Shown: positions 35,347 to 44,896, counted from the stretch's first letter. The stretch is DNA of 64,000 bases from Burkholderia sp. HI2500 (GCF_002223055.1 NZ_NKFL01000006.1:3155524-3219523), one strand, 5' to 3'. Numbers and translations: made by a program. The notes: a model not told the origin generated them from the sequence alone.

Positions 35347-36068
35347 CGAAGCTGTTGCTGCTGATCTTCGGCGGCCTCAAGCTCGGCAAGGTGCTCATGT
35401 CGGCGGGCACCATGCTGGCGTCGATCGCGGTCTACGCGCTGTTCTACGGCTGGCGGTTCGCCGCCGGTTTCGTGGCGCTGCTGCTGGTGCACGAGGCCGG
35501 CCACTACATCGCCGCGCAGCGGCGCGGGCTCGACGTCGGGCTGCCGACCTTCATCCCGTTCGTCGGCGCGTGGATCCAGCTGAAGGAGATGCCGCACGAC
35601 GCGGAAACCGAAGCGTACGTCGGGCTCGCCGGGCCGTTCGTCGGCACGCTCGGCGCGCTGGCCTGCTACGCGGCCGCGCGCCACACCGACAGCAACCTGC
35701 TGCTCGCGCTGTCGTATACGGGCTTCTTCCTGAACCTGTTCAACATGATTCCGCTGTCGCCGTTCGACGGCGGCCGGATCACCGCGGTGCTGTCGCCGCG
35801 CATCTGGTTCGCGGGCGTGCCGGTGCTGATCGCGCTGTTCGTGTACCGCCCGAGCCCGTTGCTGATCGTGATGGCGATCCTCGCGCTGCCGCAACTGAAG
35901 CGTGCGTGGCGCTACGACCCCGACGCGCCGGAGAACCGCGTGTACTATGCGACGTCGATCGAGACGAAGACGACGTACGCGCTCTGCTACGTGGGCCTGC
36001 TCGCGTTCCTCGCGCTGATGACGTCCGGCGTGCACGACATGCTGCGCGCCGCGCATTCGTCGATCTGA
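35343..36068 (+). CDS. M50/site-2-protease-like membrane metallopeptidase
   Basis: A 241-residue integral-membrane protease homologue. The zinc motif H50-E-A-G-H54 sits in a hydrophobic helix (GFVALLLVHEAGHYIAAQRR) and the second ligand motif appears as SPFDGG (about 139-144) in place of the usual NPxDGG, with about six helices in total. No PDZ domain is present, so this is the minimal membrane form that cuts within or near the bilayer. Because it is translationally coupled to the DUF2167 gene (ATGA), that protein may be its partner or its substrate. It ends 28 bases before a terminator. Confidence 0.85.
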   Translation: MTKLLLLIFGGLKLGKVLMSAGTMLASIAVYALFYGWRFAAGFVALLLVHEAGHYIAAQRRGLDVGLPTFIPFVGAWIQLKEMPHDAETEAYVGLAGPFVGTLGALACYAAARHTDSNLLLALSYTGFFLNLFNMIPLSPFDGGRITAVLSPRIWFAGVPVLIALFVYRPSPLLIVMAILALPQLKRAWRYDPDAPENRVYYATSIETKTTYALCYVGLLAFLALMTSGVHDMLRAAHSSI

Positions 36069-36096
36069 CAGCGGATATCTGAGGTCGAATGCAACA

Positions 36097-36126
36097 ACGG
36101 CGGCCGTTTTCATGCGGCCGCCGTTG
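36097..36126. terminator. Hairpin terminator after the M50 gene
   Basis: AACGGCGGCCG (36097-36107) pairs with CGGCCGCCGTT (36116-36126) over an 8-base loop, followed by GCTTTGTCTT. Situated between the convergent protease and MFS genes, it may act for both. Confidence 0.75.
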
Positions 36127-36146
36127 CTTTGTCTTGAAGCCGAACG

Positions 36147-37526
36147 TCAGGCGTCGCGATGACGCAGTTCGACGCGTTTGATGTCCTTCACGATCACGAG
36201 ATAGCTGAACACGGTGACGAGCGCGTTCAGCCCGACGAACACGAGCGCGCCGTTGAACGAGCCGCTCGCGCCGACGAGGTAGCCGATCGCGATCGGCGCG
36301 ATGATGCCGGCCGTGTTGCCGAACATGTTGAACAGGCTGCCCGACAGGCCGATCGCTTCCTTCGGCGCGGTATCCGCGACGACGGCCCAGCCCAGCGAGC
36401 CGATCCCCTTGCCGAAGAACGACACGGCCATCAGCACGATCACCAGTACTTCGCTGTCGACGTAGTTGCAGCCGATGATGACCATCGACAGCGCCATCCC
36501 GCCGACGATCGGGATCTTGCGCGCGAGCGTGAGCGACACGCCGCGGCGGATCAGCCCGTCCGACAGCATCCCGCCGAGCACGCCGCCGAGGAACCCGCAG
36601 ATCGCGGGCAGCGACGTCATGAAGCCGGCCTTCAGCAGCGACATGCCGCGCGCCTGCACGAGATAGATCGGGAACCACGTGAGGAAGAAGTACGTGAGCA
36701 CGTTCACGCAGTACTGGCCGAGGTACACGCCGATCAGCATCCGGTTCGACAGCAGCTGGCGCACGTAGTACCAGCCGGCCACGCGGCTGCTTTCGGAGCG
36801 CGCGCCGTTGCTGCTGCGTGCGGCGGTGCGCACGAGGCCGCCGCCTTGCTCGATATGCTCGAGTTCCGCGCGGTTCACGGCCGGATGGTCGGCCGGATCC
36901 TTCATGACCCGCAGCCACAGGAACGCGAGCGCGATGCCCGCGAGGCCGAGCCACAGATACACCTGGTGCCAGCCGTACGCATGCGTGAGCCACGCCATCA
37001 GCGGCGAGAACACCACGGCCGCGAAGTACTGCGCGGCGTTGAAGATCGCCGACGCGGTGCCGCGTTCGGCGGTCGGGAACCAGCTCGCGACGACCTTCGC
37101 GTTCGCCGGAAAGGCCGGGGCTTCGGCGATGCCGACCGCGAAGCGCATCGCGAACAGCGCGGCGACCGCGAACGCGGCGCTGCCGCCGAGGCCGATCGTG
37201 CTCTGCAGCAGCGTGAACGCTGACCACAGGAAGATGCTGGCCGCATACACGCGCCGCGCGCCGAAGCGGTCGAGCAGCCAGCCGCTCGGCAGTTGCGCGA
37301 GCACGTACGCCCAGCTGAACGCCGAGAAGATGTAGCCCATCGTCACCGGATCGATGCCGAACGCCTTGCGGATCGGCGTGCCGGTGATCGACAGCGTCGC
37401 GCGGTCCGCATAGTTGAGCGTCGTGACGACGAACAGCATCGTCAGGATCCAGTAGCGCACGGCGGTCCGGCGCGCGGTGCGCGCGAGGTCGAGCGGAAGC
37501 TCGCGAGAAGGGGTTTGATTAGGCAC
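36147..37526 (-). CDS. MFS hexuronate/aldarate importer (GudP/GarP-like)
   Basis: A 459-residue major facilitator of the anion:cation symporter family (galactarate/glucarate/galactonate group). It has 12 helices, an early LNYADRATLSITGTPI segment, and AWVLAQLPSGWLLDRFGAR (seen as AYVLAQLPSGWLLDRFGARR) as the family 2-3 loop. The first in-frame candidate is GTG at 37526; the open frame upstream is AT-rich and non-coding in character. It is transcribed divergently from the ketoglutarate semialdehyde dehydrogenase gene, close to an operator-like repeat at 37531-37548, and is best seen as the sugar-diacid uptake step of this cluster. No ribosome site is obvious, so the start is uncertain. Confidence 0.82.
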   Translation of the reverse strand: MPNQTPSRELPLDLARTARRTAVRYWILTMLFVVTTLNYADRATLSITGTPIRKAFGIDPVTMGYIFSAFSWAYVLAQLPSGWLLDRFGARRVYAASIFLWSAFTLLQSTIGLGGSAAFAVAALFAMRFAVGIAEAPAFPANAKVVASWFPTAERGTASAIFNAAQYFAAVVFSPLMAWLTHAYGWHQVYLWLGLAGIALAFLWLRVMKDPADHPAVNRAELEHIEQGGGLVRTAARSSNGARSESSRVAGWYYVRQLLSNRMLIGVYLGQYCVNVLTYFFLTWFPIYLVQARGMSLLKAGFMTSLPAICGFLGGVLGGMLSDGLIRRGVSLTLARKIPIVGGMALSMVIIGCNYVDSEVLVIVLMAVSFFGKGIGSLGWAVVADTAPKEAIGLSGSLFNMFGNTAGIIAPIAIGYLVGASGSFNGALVFVGLNALVTVFSYLVIVKDIKRVELRHRDA

Positions 37527-37530
37527 TTTA

Positions 37531-37548
37531 ATGTATGTCGTCGTATGA
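37531..37548. promoter_or_regulatory. GntR-type operator, copy 1 (galactarate cluster)
   Basis: ATGTATGTCGTCGTATGA lies just upstream of the MFS start and matches the 18-base site at 41283-41300 at 14 of 18 positions. The T-N-G-T-A...T-A-C-N-A symmetry is typical of FadR-subfamily GntR operators. Confidence 0.55.
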
Positions 37549-37773
37549 CTTGGCGACAGTTTATTGGCAATAATCAGACGCAGAAACCTCGGGTTTTCCC
37601 TCTGGATGGTGGCGTGAAAGGGTAAAAATCCCAGATATTGGCCGGTGAAATAAGGGTTTTGCGCGTGGCGGCACTCGCCCGACAATTGACGTGAATATTG
37701 ATGCTCAGTGGGCGGACATCATATCTGTTGAGCTACAATGAGCGATCTATTCCCGAACCACGGAGCACACCCC

Positions 37774-39351
37774 ATGCAACTGACTGGAGAGATGCTGATC
37801 GGCGCCGAAGCGGTCGCCGGCTCGGCCGGTACCTTGCGCGCGTTCGACCCGTCGAAGGGCGAGCCGATCGACGCGCCGGTGTTCGGCGTTGCGGCGCAGG
37901 CGGACGTCGAGCGCGCATGCGAACTCGCGCGCGATGCGTTCGACGCGTACCGCGCGCAGCCGCTCGCGGCCCGCGCGGCGTTTCTCGACGCGATCGCGGA
38001 TGAAATCGTCGCGCTCGGCGACGTGCTGATCGAGCGCGCGCACGCCGAAACGGGCCTGCCCGTCGCGCGGCTGCAGGGCGAGCGCGGCCGCACCGTCGGC
38101 CAGCTCCGGCTGTTCGCGCGCGTCGTGCGCGACGGGCGCTTCCTCGCCGCGTCGATCGATCCCGCGCAGCCGGCGCGCACGCCGCTGCCGCGTTCGGACC
38201 TGCGGCTGCAGAAAGTCGGGCTTGGGCCCGTCGTCGTGTTCGGGGCGAGCAATTTCCCGCTCGCGTTCTCGGTGGCCGGCGGCGATACGGCGTCGGCGCT
38301 CGCGGCCGGCTGCCCGGTGATCGTGAAGGCGCACGAGGCGCACCTCGGCACGTCCGAGCTGGTCGGCCGCGCGATCCGCGCCGCCGTCGCGAAAACCGGC
38401 ATGCCGGCGGGCGTGTTCTCGCTGCTGGTCGGCCCCGGCCGCGTGATCGGCGCGGCGCTCGTCAGCCATCCGGCGGTCCAGGCGGTCGGCTTCACGGGGT
38501 CGCGGCAGGGCGGCATGGCGCTCGTGCAGCTCGCGAACGCGCGCCCGCAGCCGATTCCCGTTTACGCGGAAATGAGCAGCATCAACCCCGTCGTGCTGTT
38601 CCCGGCGGCGCTTGCCGCGCGCGGCGACGCGATCGCGACGGGCTTCGTCGATTCGCTGACGCTGGGCGTCGGCCAGTTCTGCACCAACCCGGGCCTCGTG
38701 CTCGCGATCGACGGCCCCGATCTCGACCGCTTCGAAACCGTCGCCGCGCAGGCGCTCGCGAAGAAGCCGGCCGGCGTGATGCTCACGCGCGGCATCGCCG
38801 ATGCGTATCGCAACGGCCGCGGCAAGCTGGCCGAACTGCCGGGCGTGCGCGAAATCGGCGCGGGCGAGGCGGCGCAGACCGACTGCCAGGCCGGCGGTGC
38901 GCTGTACGAAGTCGGTGCGCAGGCGTTCCTCGCCGAGCCGGCGTTCAGCCACGAGGTGTTCGGGCCGGCGTCGCTGATCGTGCGTTGTCGCGATCTCGAC
39001 GAAGTCGCGCGCGTGCTCGAAGCGCTCGAAGGCCAGCTGACGGCCACGCTGCAGATGGACGCCGACGACAAGCCGCTCGCGCGCCGGCTGTTGCCGATCC
39101 TCGAACGCAAGGCGGGCCGTCTGCTGGTCAACGGCTACCCGACCGGCGTCGAGGTGTGCGATGCGATGGTGCACGGCGGGCCGTTCCCGGCCACGTCGAA
39201 TCCGGCCGTCACGTCGGTCGGCGCGACGGCGATCGAGCGCTTCCTGCGGCCCGTGTGCTACCAGGATTTCCCGGACGATCTGCTGCCGGAAGGGTTGCAG
39301 GAAAGCAATCCGCTCGCGATTCCGCGGCTGCGGGACGGGAAGGCGGAGTAA
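37774..39351 (+). CDS. Alpha-ketoglutarate semialdehyde (2,5-dioxovalerate) dehydrogenase
   Basis: A 525-residue aldehyde dehydrogenase of the KGSADH type that completes aldarate breakdown by oxidising 2,5-dioxopentanoate to 2-oxoglutarate. Catalytic Cys lies in [13 protein letters not shown] and the general-base Glu in [11 protein letters not shown]; the NAD-binding loop [19 protein letters not shown] is present. It carries the characteristic LTGEMLIGA start of this subfamily. The ATG at 37774 agrees with that start; ATG 37738 would add 12 residues without a better ribosome site. It is divergent from the importer and in the same cluster as kdgD and garD, which produce its substrate. Confidence 0.9.
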   Translation: MQLTGEMLIGAEAVAGSAGTLRAFDPSKGEPIDAPVFGVAAQADVERACELARDAFDAYRAQPLAARAAFLDAIADEIVALGDVLIERAHAETGLPVARLQGERGRTVGQLRLFARVVRDGRFLAASIDPAQPARTPLPRSDLRLQKVGLGPVVVFGASNFPLAFSVAGGDTASALAAGCPVIVKAHEAHLGTSELVGRAIRAAVAKTGMPAGVFSLLVGPGRVIGAALVSHPAVQAVGFTGSRQGGMALVQLANARPQPIPVYAEMSSINPVVLFPAALAARGDAIATGFVDSLTLGVGQFCTNPGLVLAIDGPDLDRFETVAAQALAKKPAGVMLTRGIADAYRNGRGKLAELPGVREIGAGEAAQTDCQAGGALYEVGAQAFLAEPAFSHEVFGPASLIVRCRDLDEVARVLEALEGQLTATLQMDADDKPLARRLLPILERKAGRLLVNGYPTGVEVCDAMVHGGPFPATSNPAVTSVGATAIERFLRPVCYQDFPDDLLPEGLQESNPLAIPRLRDGKAE

Positions 39352-39415
39352 TCGGCCCGCACGGCTGATGGCGTCATGACGGCGGTCAATGCGCCGATTG
39401 CGTGCCTGAAATCGG

Positions 39416-39454
39416 AAAGGCGGAGGTAGCCGGTCGGCTGCTTCCGCCTTTTTT
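39416..39454 (+). terminator. Rho-independent terminator after the semialdehyde dehydrogenase gene
   Basis: AAAGGCGGA...TCCGCCTTT with a branched inner hairpin (AGCC/GGCT), followed by a run of T at 39449-39454. Confidence 0.85.
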
Positions 39455-39607
39455 GCGTGCTTCGGAAGCTGTCGGAGAACGGGTGCATGCCACCCCGGCA
39501 GACTTTCGCCGCCCCCGCTTTTCTCCTACAGTACCGAAGCCCCGGGTCGACCGACCTGCGGGCGAAGCCTGAGAGATCCAGAAAAAGTCTAAAAGGGTAC
39601 CGAATCC

Positions 39608-40159
39608 ATGAATATCAACAAACGTGGCGACCACCTGTTCGCGGCCGGATTGTGGAAAGCGATCGGCGACGTCGCGAAATCCGTGCGCACCCAGATCGGC
39701 CAGTACAGCGAAGGACGCGTGCTCGCGAATGCACTGCTGGAATTCCAGCGCGACCTGGGCGGCAGCGAATTCGACATCACGATCAACCAGGGGCGGCTCG
39801 TCACGGGTTCCGACGCGCATTCGCTCGTGTTCGGTCAAGCCGTTCGCCGTTTCCGGCAGGACATGGAAGCGCTGGTGTTCGCGCTCCAGTACCGGCGCGG
39901 CATCGATGAACGCGATCCGGGCTTGCGCACCGAAGCGTTGATGCAGGCGAACAGCCAGCTCGCGACCGCGAAGCAGTCGGCGACGATCACGGTCGGCCGG
40001 TTCTTCGACGCGGTCGTTGACCGTGACGTACTGGGGCAGATCCTTGGCAGCGAATCGAATTCGCGCGCGCGATCGGGTGCGCAGGACCAGATCGAGGCGA
40101 CACGCGTCAAGCTGGGGAACGTGCGTTACCGGATCGTCGGGGTCATCGCGCAGATGTGA
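39608..40159 (+). CDS. Hypothetical 183-residue protein
   Basis: A soluble, mixed alpha/beta protein with no signal peptide or membrane segment; I do not recognise the family. Notable segments are LFAAGLWKAIGDVAKSVRTQ, EFDITINQGRLVTGSDAHSL and YRIVGVIAQM at the end. Codon use matches its neighbours, so it looks like a real gene. A run of AAAAGGG is found 10-15 bases before the ATG. It sits alone between a terminator and the convergent kdgD gene, so context gives no clue. No metal or nucleotide motif is evident. Confidence 0.6.
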   Translation: MNINKRGDHLFAAGLWKAIGDVAKSVRTQIGQYSEGRVLANALLEFQRDLGGSEFDITINQGRLVTGSDAHSLVFGQAVRRFRQDMEALVFALQYRRGIDERDPGLRTEALMQANSQLATAKQSATITVGRFFDAVVDRDVLGQILGSESNSRARSGAQDQIEATRVKLGNVRYRIVGVIAQM

Positions 40160-40210
40160 CGGTGGCGACACGCATTGCGGCGGATGCGTGCGTCATCGCG
40201 GAAAGCGCGC

Positions 40211-40242
40211 AAAAGGTCGCGGCCGGCGAATGCCGGCCGCGA
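40211..40242 (-). terminator. Terminator hairpin between kdgD and the hypothetical gene
   Basis: Perfect 11-base stem TCGCGGCCGGC (40217-40227)/GCCGGCCGCGA (40232-40242) with a GAAT loop; on the minus strand it is followed by CCTTTT (40216-40211), so it chiefly serves kdgD. Confidence 0.75.
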
Positions 40243-40296
40243 TGTAGCACTGCCGGCGCGGCGCCAATGAAGACGTGCGCCGCCGACGAACACCGC

Positions 40297-41211
40297 TTAT
40301 TGCGGCCCCATCTTCTTGATCAGCACGTCGAGCTCCGCCGCTTCTGCATCGGTGAGATCGACGAGCGGCGCACGCACCGGGCCTGCGTCATGGCCGACGA
40401 GCTTCGCGCCCGCCTTCACGATGCTGACCGCATAGCCCGCGCGGCGATTGCGGATCTTCAGGTACGGCAGGAAGAATTCGTCGATCAGGCGGCCGACCGT
40501 GGCGTGGTCGTCCTTCGCGATCGCTTCGTAGAATGCCATCGCCGTCTTCGGGATGAAGTTGAACACGGCCGACGAATACACCGGCACGCCGAGCGCCTTG
40601 TACGCGGCCGCATAGACTTCAGCCGTCGGCAGGCCGCCGAGGTACGCGAAACGGTCGCCGAGGCGGCGGCGGATCGTCACCATGCTTTCGATTTCGCCCA
40701 CGCCGTCCTTGAAGCCGATCAGGTTCGGGCAACGATCGGCGAGGCGCTCGAGCATGTCGGCGTTCAGCTTCGAATTCGCGCGGTTGTACACCACGACACC
40801 GATCTTCAGCGCACGGCACACCTGCTCGACGTGGTCGGCGATCCCTTCCTGGCTGGCTTCGGTCAGGTAATGCGGCATCAGCAGCACGCCGCTCGCGCCG
40901 AGGCGCTCGGCCTCCTGCGCATATTCGATCGCGACGCGCGTCGCGCCGCCCGCGCCGGCGAGGATCGGCACCTTGCCCTTGCAGGTTTCCGTCGCGACAC
41001 GGATCACGTCCGAATACTCGCGCTGCGTGAGCGAGAAGAATTCACCGGTGCCGCCGGCCGCGAACAGCGCGCTCGCACCGTACGGCGCGAGCCATTCCAG
41101 GCGCTCGGCATAGGTGGACGGGCGGAAGCTGCCGTCGGCGTCGAAATCCGTCAGCGGAAACGACAGCAGGCCGTGGGAAATGATCTGTTTGAGTTCTTGC
41201 GGTGAGGTCAT
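40297..41211 (-). CDS. kdgD: 5-dehydro-4-deoxyglucarate dehydratase
   Basis: A 304-residue class I aldolase/DHDPS-superfamily enzyme that dehydrates and decarboxylates 5-keto-4-deoxyglucarate to 2,5-dioxopentanoate. The Schiff-base Lys is in [14 protein letters not shown], the catalytic Tyr in [12 protein letters not shown], and the N-terminal [20 protein letters not shown] and [12 protein letters not shown] strands fit the family. Length is normal. It is transcribed divergently from garD, with two operator-like repeats between. Together with garD and the semialdehyde dehydrogenase it converts galactarate to 2-oxoglutarate. Confidence 0.95.
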   Translation of the reverse strand: MTSPQELKQIISHGLLSFPLTDFDADGSFRPSTYAERLEWLAPYGASALFAAGGTGEFFSLTQREYSDVIRVATETCKGKVPILAGAGGATRVAIEYAQEAERLGASGVLLMPHYLTEASQEGIADHVEQVCRALKIGVVVYNRANSKLNADMLERLADRCPNLIGFKDGVGEIESMVTIRRRLGDRFAYLGGLPTAEVYAAAYKALGVPVYSSAVFNFIPKTAMAFYEAIAKDDHATVGRLIDEFFLPYLKIRNRRAGYAVSIVKAGAKLVGHDAGPVRAPLVDLTDAEAAELDVLIKKMGPQ

Positions 41212-41282
41212 GGTTGGGTCGTCCGTCTAGCGCGAGTGCTGGGTTCGTTGGGAACGGCATACGAGCCACATTGGCGATGTCG

Positions 41283-41300
41283 TTGTATGTCATCGTACAA
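41283..41300. promoter_or_regulatory. GntR-type operator, copy 2 (galactarate cluster)
   Basis: TTGTATGTCATCGTACAA is a near palindrome in the kdgD-garD divergent region, about 71 bases upstream of kdgD. The 18-mer resembles copies at 37531 and 41396. Confidence 0.6.
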
Positions 41301-41395
41301 CGAGGGGAAGGGCGACGCAAGCGGTTTGCGGGTCGATAAATAGTAGGGTCTTTCCGGATAAGGGTTTACGCAGCATCGCCGAGCAAGGTCGAGTG

Positions 41396-41413
41396 TCGTA
41401 TGATGACTAATGA
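41396..41413. promoter_or_regulatory. GntR-type operator, copy 3 (galactarate cluster)
   Basis: TCGTATGATGACTAATGA, 27 bases upstream of garD, matches the reverse complement of copy 2 at 12 of 18 positions. Likely bound by the same regulator, which is not encoded in this window. Confidence 0.45.
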
Positions 41414-41440
41414 TATAGCTGATAGCCTCCAGGAATTCCG

Positions 41441-42994
41441 ATGACTGCTTCCCCGCTCTATATCCGTGTGCATCCGGACGACAACGTCGCGATCGTCGTC
41501 AACGACGGCGGCCTGCCCGAGGGCGCGATGTTCGCCGACGGGCTGACGCTGCGCGAAGGCGTGCCGCAGGGGCACAAGGTTGCGCTGGTCGATCTCGCGG
41601 CCGGCGACCCGATCGTCCGCTACAACGTGGTGATCGGCTATGCGCTGGTCGAGCTGCGCCGCGGCAGCTGGGTCAACGAACGCACGATGCGCATGCCCGA
41701 GCCACCGGGGCTTGACGACCTGCCGCTCGCAACCCGCGCCGCGCCGCCGCTGCCGCCGCTCGAAGGCTATACGTTCGAGGGCTTCCGCAATGCCGACGGC
41801 TCGGTCGGCACGCGCAACATCCTCGCGATCACGACGACCGTGCAGTGCGTGTCGGGCGTCGTCGAGCACGCGGTGAAGCGGATCAAGGCCGAGCTGCTGC
41901 CGCGCTACCCGAACGTCGACGACGTGGTCGGGCTCGAGCACACGTACGGTTGCGGCGTGGCGATCGACGCGCCCGACGCCGACATCCCGATCCGCACGCT
42001 GCGCAACATCAGCCTGAATCCGAACTTCGGCGGCGAGGTGATGACCGTGAGTCTCGGCTGCGAGAAGCTGCAGCCGGAGCGCCTGCTGCCGCCCGGCACG
42101 ATTCCGGTCGCGGCCGACGGTGCGACCGACAACGGCGGCGTGGTGTGCCTGCAGGACGCCGCGCACGTCGGCTTCAACTCGATGATCGACTCGATCATGA
42201 CGATGGCCGAATCGCATCTCGAGCGGCTCAACCGCCGCCGCCGCGAGACGTGCCCGGCATCGGATCTCGTCGTCGGCGTGCAGTGCGGCGGCAGCGATGC
42301 GTTCTCGGGGCTCACCGCGAACCCGGCCGTCGGCTTCGCGGCCGACCTGCTGGTGCGCGCGGGCGCGACGATCATGTTCTCCGAGGTGACGGAAGTGCGC
42401 GATGGGGTCGCGCAGCTCACGTCGCGCGCGGCGACCGAGGACGTGGCGCGCGAGATCATCCGCGAGATGGACTGGTACGACCGTTACCTGCAGCGCGGCC
42501 GCGTCGACCGCAGCGCGAACACGACGCCCGGCAACAAGAAGGGTGGCCTGTCGAACATCGTCGAGAAGGCAATGGGCTCGATCGTGAAGTCGGGCAGCGC
42601 GCCGATCGCCGGCGTCGTGCGTCCCGGCGATCGCGCGAAGCAGAAGGGGCTGCTGTACGCGGCGACACCCGCGAGCGATTTCATCTGCGGCACGCTGCAG
42701 CTCGCGGCCGGGATGAACCTGCACATCTTCACGACCGGCCGCGGCACGCCGTACGGTCTCGCGCAGGTGCCGGTGATCAAGGTCGCGACGCGCAGCGACC
42801 TCGCGCGCCGCTGGCACGACCTGATGGATCTCGACGCGGGGCAGATTGCAACCGGCGCGGCCACGATCGAGGACACCGGCTGGGCACTGTTCCGGCTGAT
42901 GCTCGATGTCGCGAGCGGCAAGCGCCGCACGTGGGCCGAGCAGTGGAAGCTCGCGAATGCGCTGACGCTGTTCAATCCGGCGCCGGTGACCTGA
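41441..42994 (+). CDS. garD: Galactarate dehydratase
   Basis: A 517-residue enzyme of the UxaA/GarD family that dehydrates D-galactarate to 5-keto-4-deoxyglucarate. The N-terminal SAF-like domain ([18 protein letters not shown]) is followed by the core with [63 protein letters not shown] and [20 protein letters not shown], the usual cysteine- and glycine-rich iron/metal-site motifs. Length is as in E. coli GarD (about 520). Divergent from kdgD and followed by a terminator, it is a single-gene unit. Confidence 0.95.
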   Translation: MTASPLYIRVHPDDNVAIVVNDGGLPEGAMFADGLTLREGVPQGHKVALVDLAAGDPIVRYNVVIGYALVELRRGSWVNERTMRMPEPPGLDDLPLATRAAPPLPPLEGYTFEGFRNADGSVGTRNILAITTTVQCVSGVVEHAVKRIKAELLPRYPNVDDVVGLEHTYGCGVAIDAPDADIPIRTLRNISLNPNFGGEVMTVSLGCEKLQPERLLPPGTIPVAADGATDNGGVVCLQDAAHVGFNSMIDSIMTMAESHLERLNRRRRETCPASDLVVGVQCGGSDAFSGLTANPAVGFAADLLVRAGATIMFSEVTEVRDGVAQLTSRAATEDVAREIIREMDWYDRYLQRGRVDRSANTTPGNKKGGLSNIVEKAMGSIVKSGSAPIAGVVRPGDRAKQKGLLYAATPASDFICGTLQLAAGMNLHIFTTGRGTPYGLAQVPVIKVATRSDLARRWHDLMDLDAGQIATGAATIEDTGWALFRLMLDVASGKRRTWAEQWKLANALTLFNPAPVT

Positions 42995-43022
42995 CACGCG
43001 CGGCCGTTGCCGCCGGACGAAG

Positions 43023-43046
43023 CGGGCGCCCGAGGGCGCCCGTTTT
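43023..43046 (+). terminator. Rho-independent terminator of garD
   Basis: CGGGCGCCC (43023-43031) and GGGCGCCCG (43034-43042) form a stem followed by TTTT; the tip of the stem must open to make a loop. Confidence 0.85.
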
Positions 43047-43273
43047 CATTGCGGTGGAGCACGTGTCGGCTGGATGTCCACGATGAGGAGAACTGATGCA
43101 TGGCGGCCCACGTCCGGCGTGCGGAGCAGCCATGGGCTCGAAGCGACCGGCGCGATTTCCTTACCCCGCACGTAATCGACTGCCCGCGCGCGGCCGGCGA
43201 CGATGACTGCACGCGAACACGCAACACGCCACGTTCGCGACATCGTCCTCTCATCGACACTAGGAGCCTCGCC

Positions 43274-43666
43274 ATGAACACCGCCCAATCCGCTTCTTCC
43301 GTTCACGCCGACCTGATCGACCGCTACTTCGACGCCTGGAACGAACCCGACGTCGCGCGCCGCCGTGCGCTGATCGACGCGACCTACGCGAGCGACGCGG
43401 CCTATCGCGATCCGCTGATGGCCGGCGACGGCCACGCGGGCATCGACGCGATGATCGCGGCCGTGCAGGCGCGTTTCCCCGCATTCCGCTTCCGCCGCAC
43501 GACCGACGTCGACGGCTTCGGCCAGCACCTGAGGTTCTCGTGGGCGCTCGTGTCGCCCGACGGCGCGGCGATCGTGAAGGGCTCGGACTTCGGCACCGTT
43601 GACGCGTCGGGCCGCCTCGCGTCAGTGACGGGTTTCATCGACGAAATGCCGGCCGCGGCGTCGTGA
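43274..43666 (+). CDS. NTF2-like (SnoaL) fold protein
   Basis: A 130-residue protein of the SnoaL/NTF2-like alpha+beta cone fold: LIDRYFDAWNEPDVARRRAL, then AYRDPLMAGDGHAGIDAMIA and a strand-rich C-terminal half ending VTGFIDEMPAAA. The DxxxDP and GxxGIxA pattern is common to polyketide cyclase-like proteins of unassigned function. TAGGAG lies 11 bases before the ATG at 43274. No operon partner is clear; the fucose mutarotase-like gene is 79 bases downstream. Confidence 0.75.
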   Translation: MNTAQSASSVHADLIDRYFDAWNEPDVARRRALIDATYASDAAYRDPLMAGDGHAGIDAMIAAVQARFPAFRFRRTTDVDGFGQHLRFSWALVSPDGAAIVKGSDFGTVDASGRLASVTGFIDEMPAAAS

Positions 43667-43745
43667 CGCGAGCGACGCATGCGCAGCGGCCACCGGGATC
43701 GGGTAACGTTATGCGATTCGTTCCTGATCCCGGAGACTAGCCGAC

Positions 43746-44201
43746 ATGCTGAAGAATCTCGACCCGCTGCTGCACGCCGACATCCTGCACACGCTGCGCG
43801 CGATGGGCCACGGTGACGAAATCGCGATCTGCGATGCGAATTTCCCGGCGGAATCCGTCGCGGAGCACACGGTGGTCGGCCGCGCGTTGCGGATCGACGG
43901 CGCCGATTCGGCGCGCGTCGCGCGCGCGGTGCTGTCCGTGCTGCCGCTCGACACGTTCGTCGACACCCCCGCGTGGCGGATGGAAGTCGTCGGCGATGCG
44001 GCGGCGGTGCCGCCCGTGCAGCGCGAAGTGCAGGCCGAGATCGACCATGCGGAGGGGCGCGCGGTGCCGCTCGCGGGCATCGACCGGTTCGCGTTCTACG
44101 AGCGCGCGCAGCAGGCCTACGCGGTGATCGTCACCGGCGAGCTGCGCGGCTACGGCTGCTTCATCTTCAAGAAGGGCGTGTTGTTGAGCGACGCGGGCTA
44201 A
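43746..44201 (+). CDS. fucU: RbsD/FucU-family mutarotase (FucU-like)
   Basis: A 151-residue sugar mutarotase-type protein. MLKNLDPLLHADILHTLRAM, then GHGDEIAICDANFPAESVA, holds the catalytic His (in MGHGD) and Asp of the family; FYERAQQAYAVIVTGE, with a conserved Tyr, and GCFIFKKGVLL close the fold. FucU interconverts alpha- and beta-L-fucose; RbsD handles ribose. The MLKNLDP start and the length are closer to FucU. No fucose genes adjoin it, so the natural sugar is not certain. Confidence 0.88.
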   Translation: MLKNLDPLLHADILHTLRAMGHGDEIAICDANFPAESVAEHTVVGRALRIDGADSARVARAVLSVLPLDTFVDTPAWRMEVVGDAAAVPPVQREVQAEIDHAEGRAVPLAGIDRFAFYERAQQAYAVIVTGELRGYGCFIFKKGVLLSDAG

Positions 44202-44271
44202 ACGCCTTTTCATCCCGCCGCCTTCCGGCCGCGCGGCCGCCGCCGTGTAAAGATTTGCTACAACCTTTTTC

Positions 44272-44300
44272 TTGGACACGGCCGAAACTCTGTCTATGCT
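44272..44300 (+). promoter_or_regulatory. Sigma-70-like promoter of the DoxX gene
   Basis: TTGGAC (44272-44277), 17-base spacer, TATGCT (44295-44300); about 95 bases before the doxX-like ATG. Confidence 0.5.
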
Positions 44301-44394
44301 GGCCCATTTGCCGCGGGCCCCGCAGGGTCGCGCGGCGCCGAGCTGTCCGGGTGTGCTCCGGGCAGTCGGCCGAATTGCATACGAGGAGAGAGGC

Positions 44395-44832
44395 ATGACG
44401 CGTTCCGTCGATTCCGGCGTCATTTTTTTCGCGCGCCTGGCGCTGGCGGCGTTGTTCCTGTGGGGCGGCGTGATGAAGCTGCTCGGCTACGGGGATTTCA
44501 TCGGCTACCTGCATGGGCTGAACGTGCCGTATCCGCAGGTGATCGGGCCGATCGTCGTCGCGATCGAGGGGCTCGGCGGGCTGCTGCTGATCGTCGGCTA
44601 CAAGGTGAAACCGCTCGCGCTGCTGATGGCGTTCTACACGGTCGCGACCGCGATGGTCGGGCACAATTTCTGGGACGCGACGGACGCCGCGGTCCAGCAC
44701 GACATGGTGATCCATTTCTGGAAGAACATCGCGATTGCCGGCGGTTTCCTGCTGCTGTTCGTCACCGGCGCCGGCGGCGCGAGCATCGACGGCCTGCGTC
44801 GGCCGAGTACGACGTACGGCAGCCTGCGCTGA
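44395..44832 (+). CDS. DoxX-family membrane protein
   Basis: A 145-residue, four-helix membrane protein of the DoxX/TQO-like family (FFARLALAALFLWGGVMKLL, YPQVIGPIVVAIEGLGGLLLI, PLALLMAFYTVATAMVGHNF, MVIHFWKNIAIAGGFLLLFV). The GGVMKLL and FWKNIAIAGGFLLL segments are family landmarks. Relatives are linked with thiosulfate:quinone oxidoreduction or membrane redox integrity; the role here is unknown. GAGGAGAG lies close before the ATG at 44395. It ends 32 bases before a large palindromic terminator. Confidence 0.88.
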   Translation: MTRSVDSGVIFFARLALAALFLWGGVMKLLGYGDFIGYLHGLNVPYPQVIGPIVVAIEGLGGLLLIVGYKVKPLALLMAFYTVATAMVGHNFWDATDAAVQHDMVIHFWKNIAIAGGFLLLFVTGAGGASIDGLRRPSTTYGSLR

Positions 44833-44864
44833 TCGCACGCACGCCGTTGCGCTGAAGCAAAACA

Positions 44865-44896
44865 AAAGGGCCGAATCCCGCGGGATTCGGCCCTTT
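44865..44896. terminator. 32-bp perfectly palindromic bidirectional terminator
   Basis: AAAGGGCCGAATCCCG followed at once by its exact reverse complement (44865-44896), flanked by A and T tracts. It sits between the convergent DoxX and MHS transporter genes and can terminate both. Confidence 0.85.

Noticed and set aside
44865..44896. 32-base perfect palindrome as a mobile-element end or recombination site
   Set aside because: It lies between two convergent stops with flanking A/T tracts, so a bidirectional terminator explains it fully; it has no second copy in the window.
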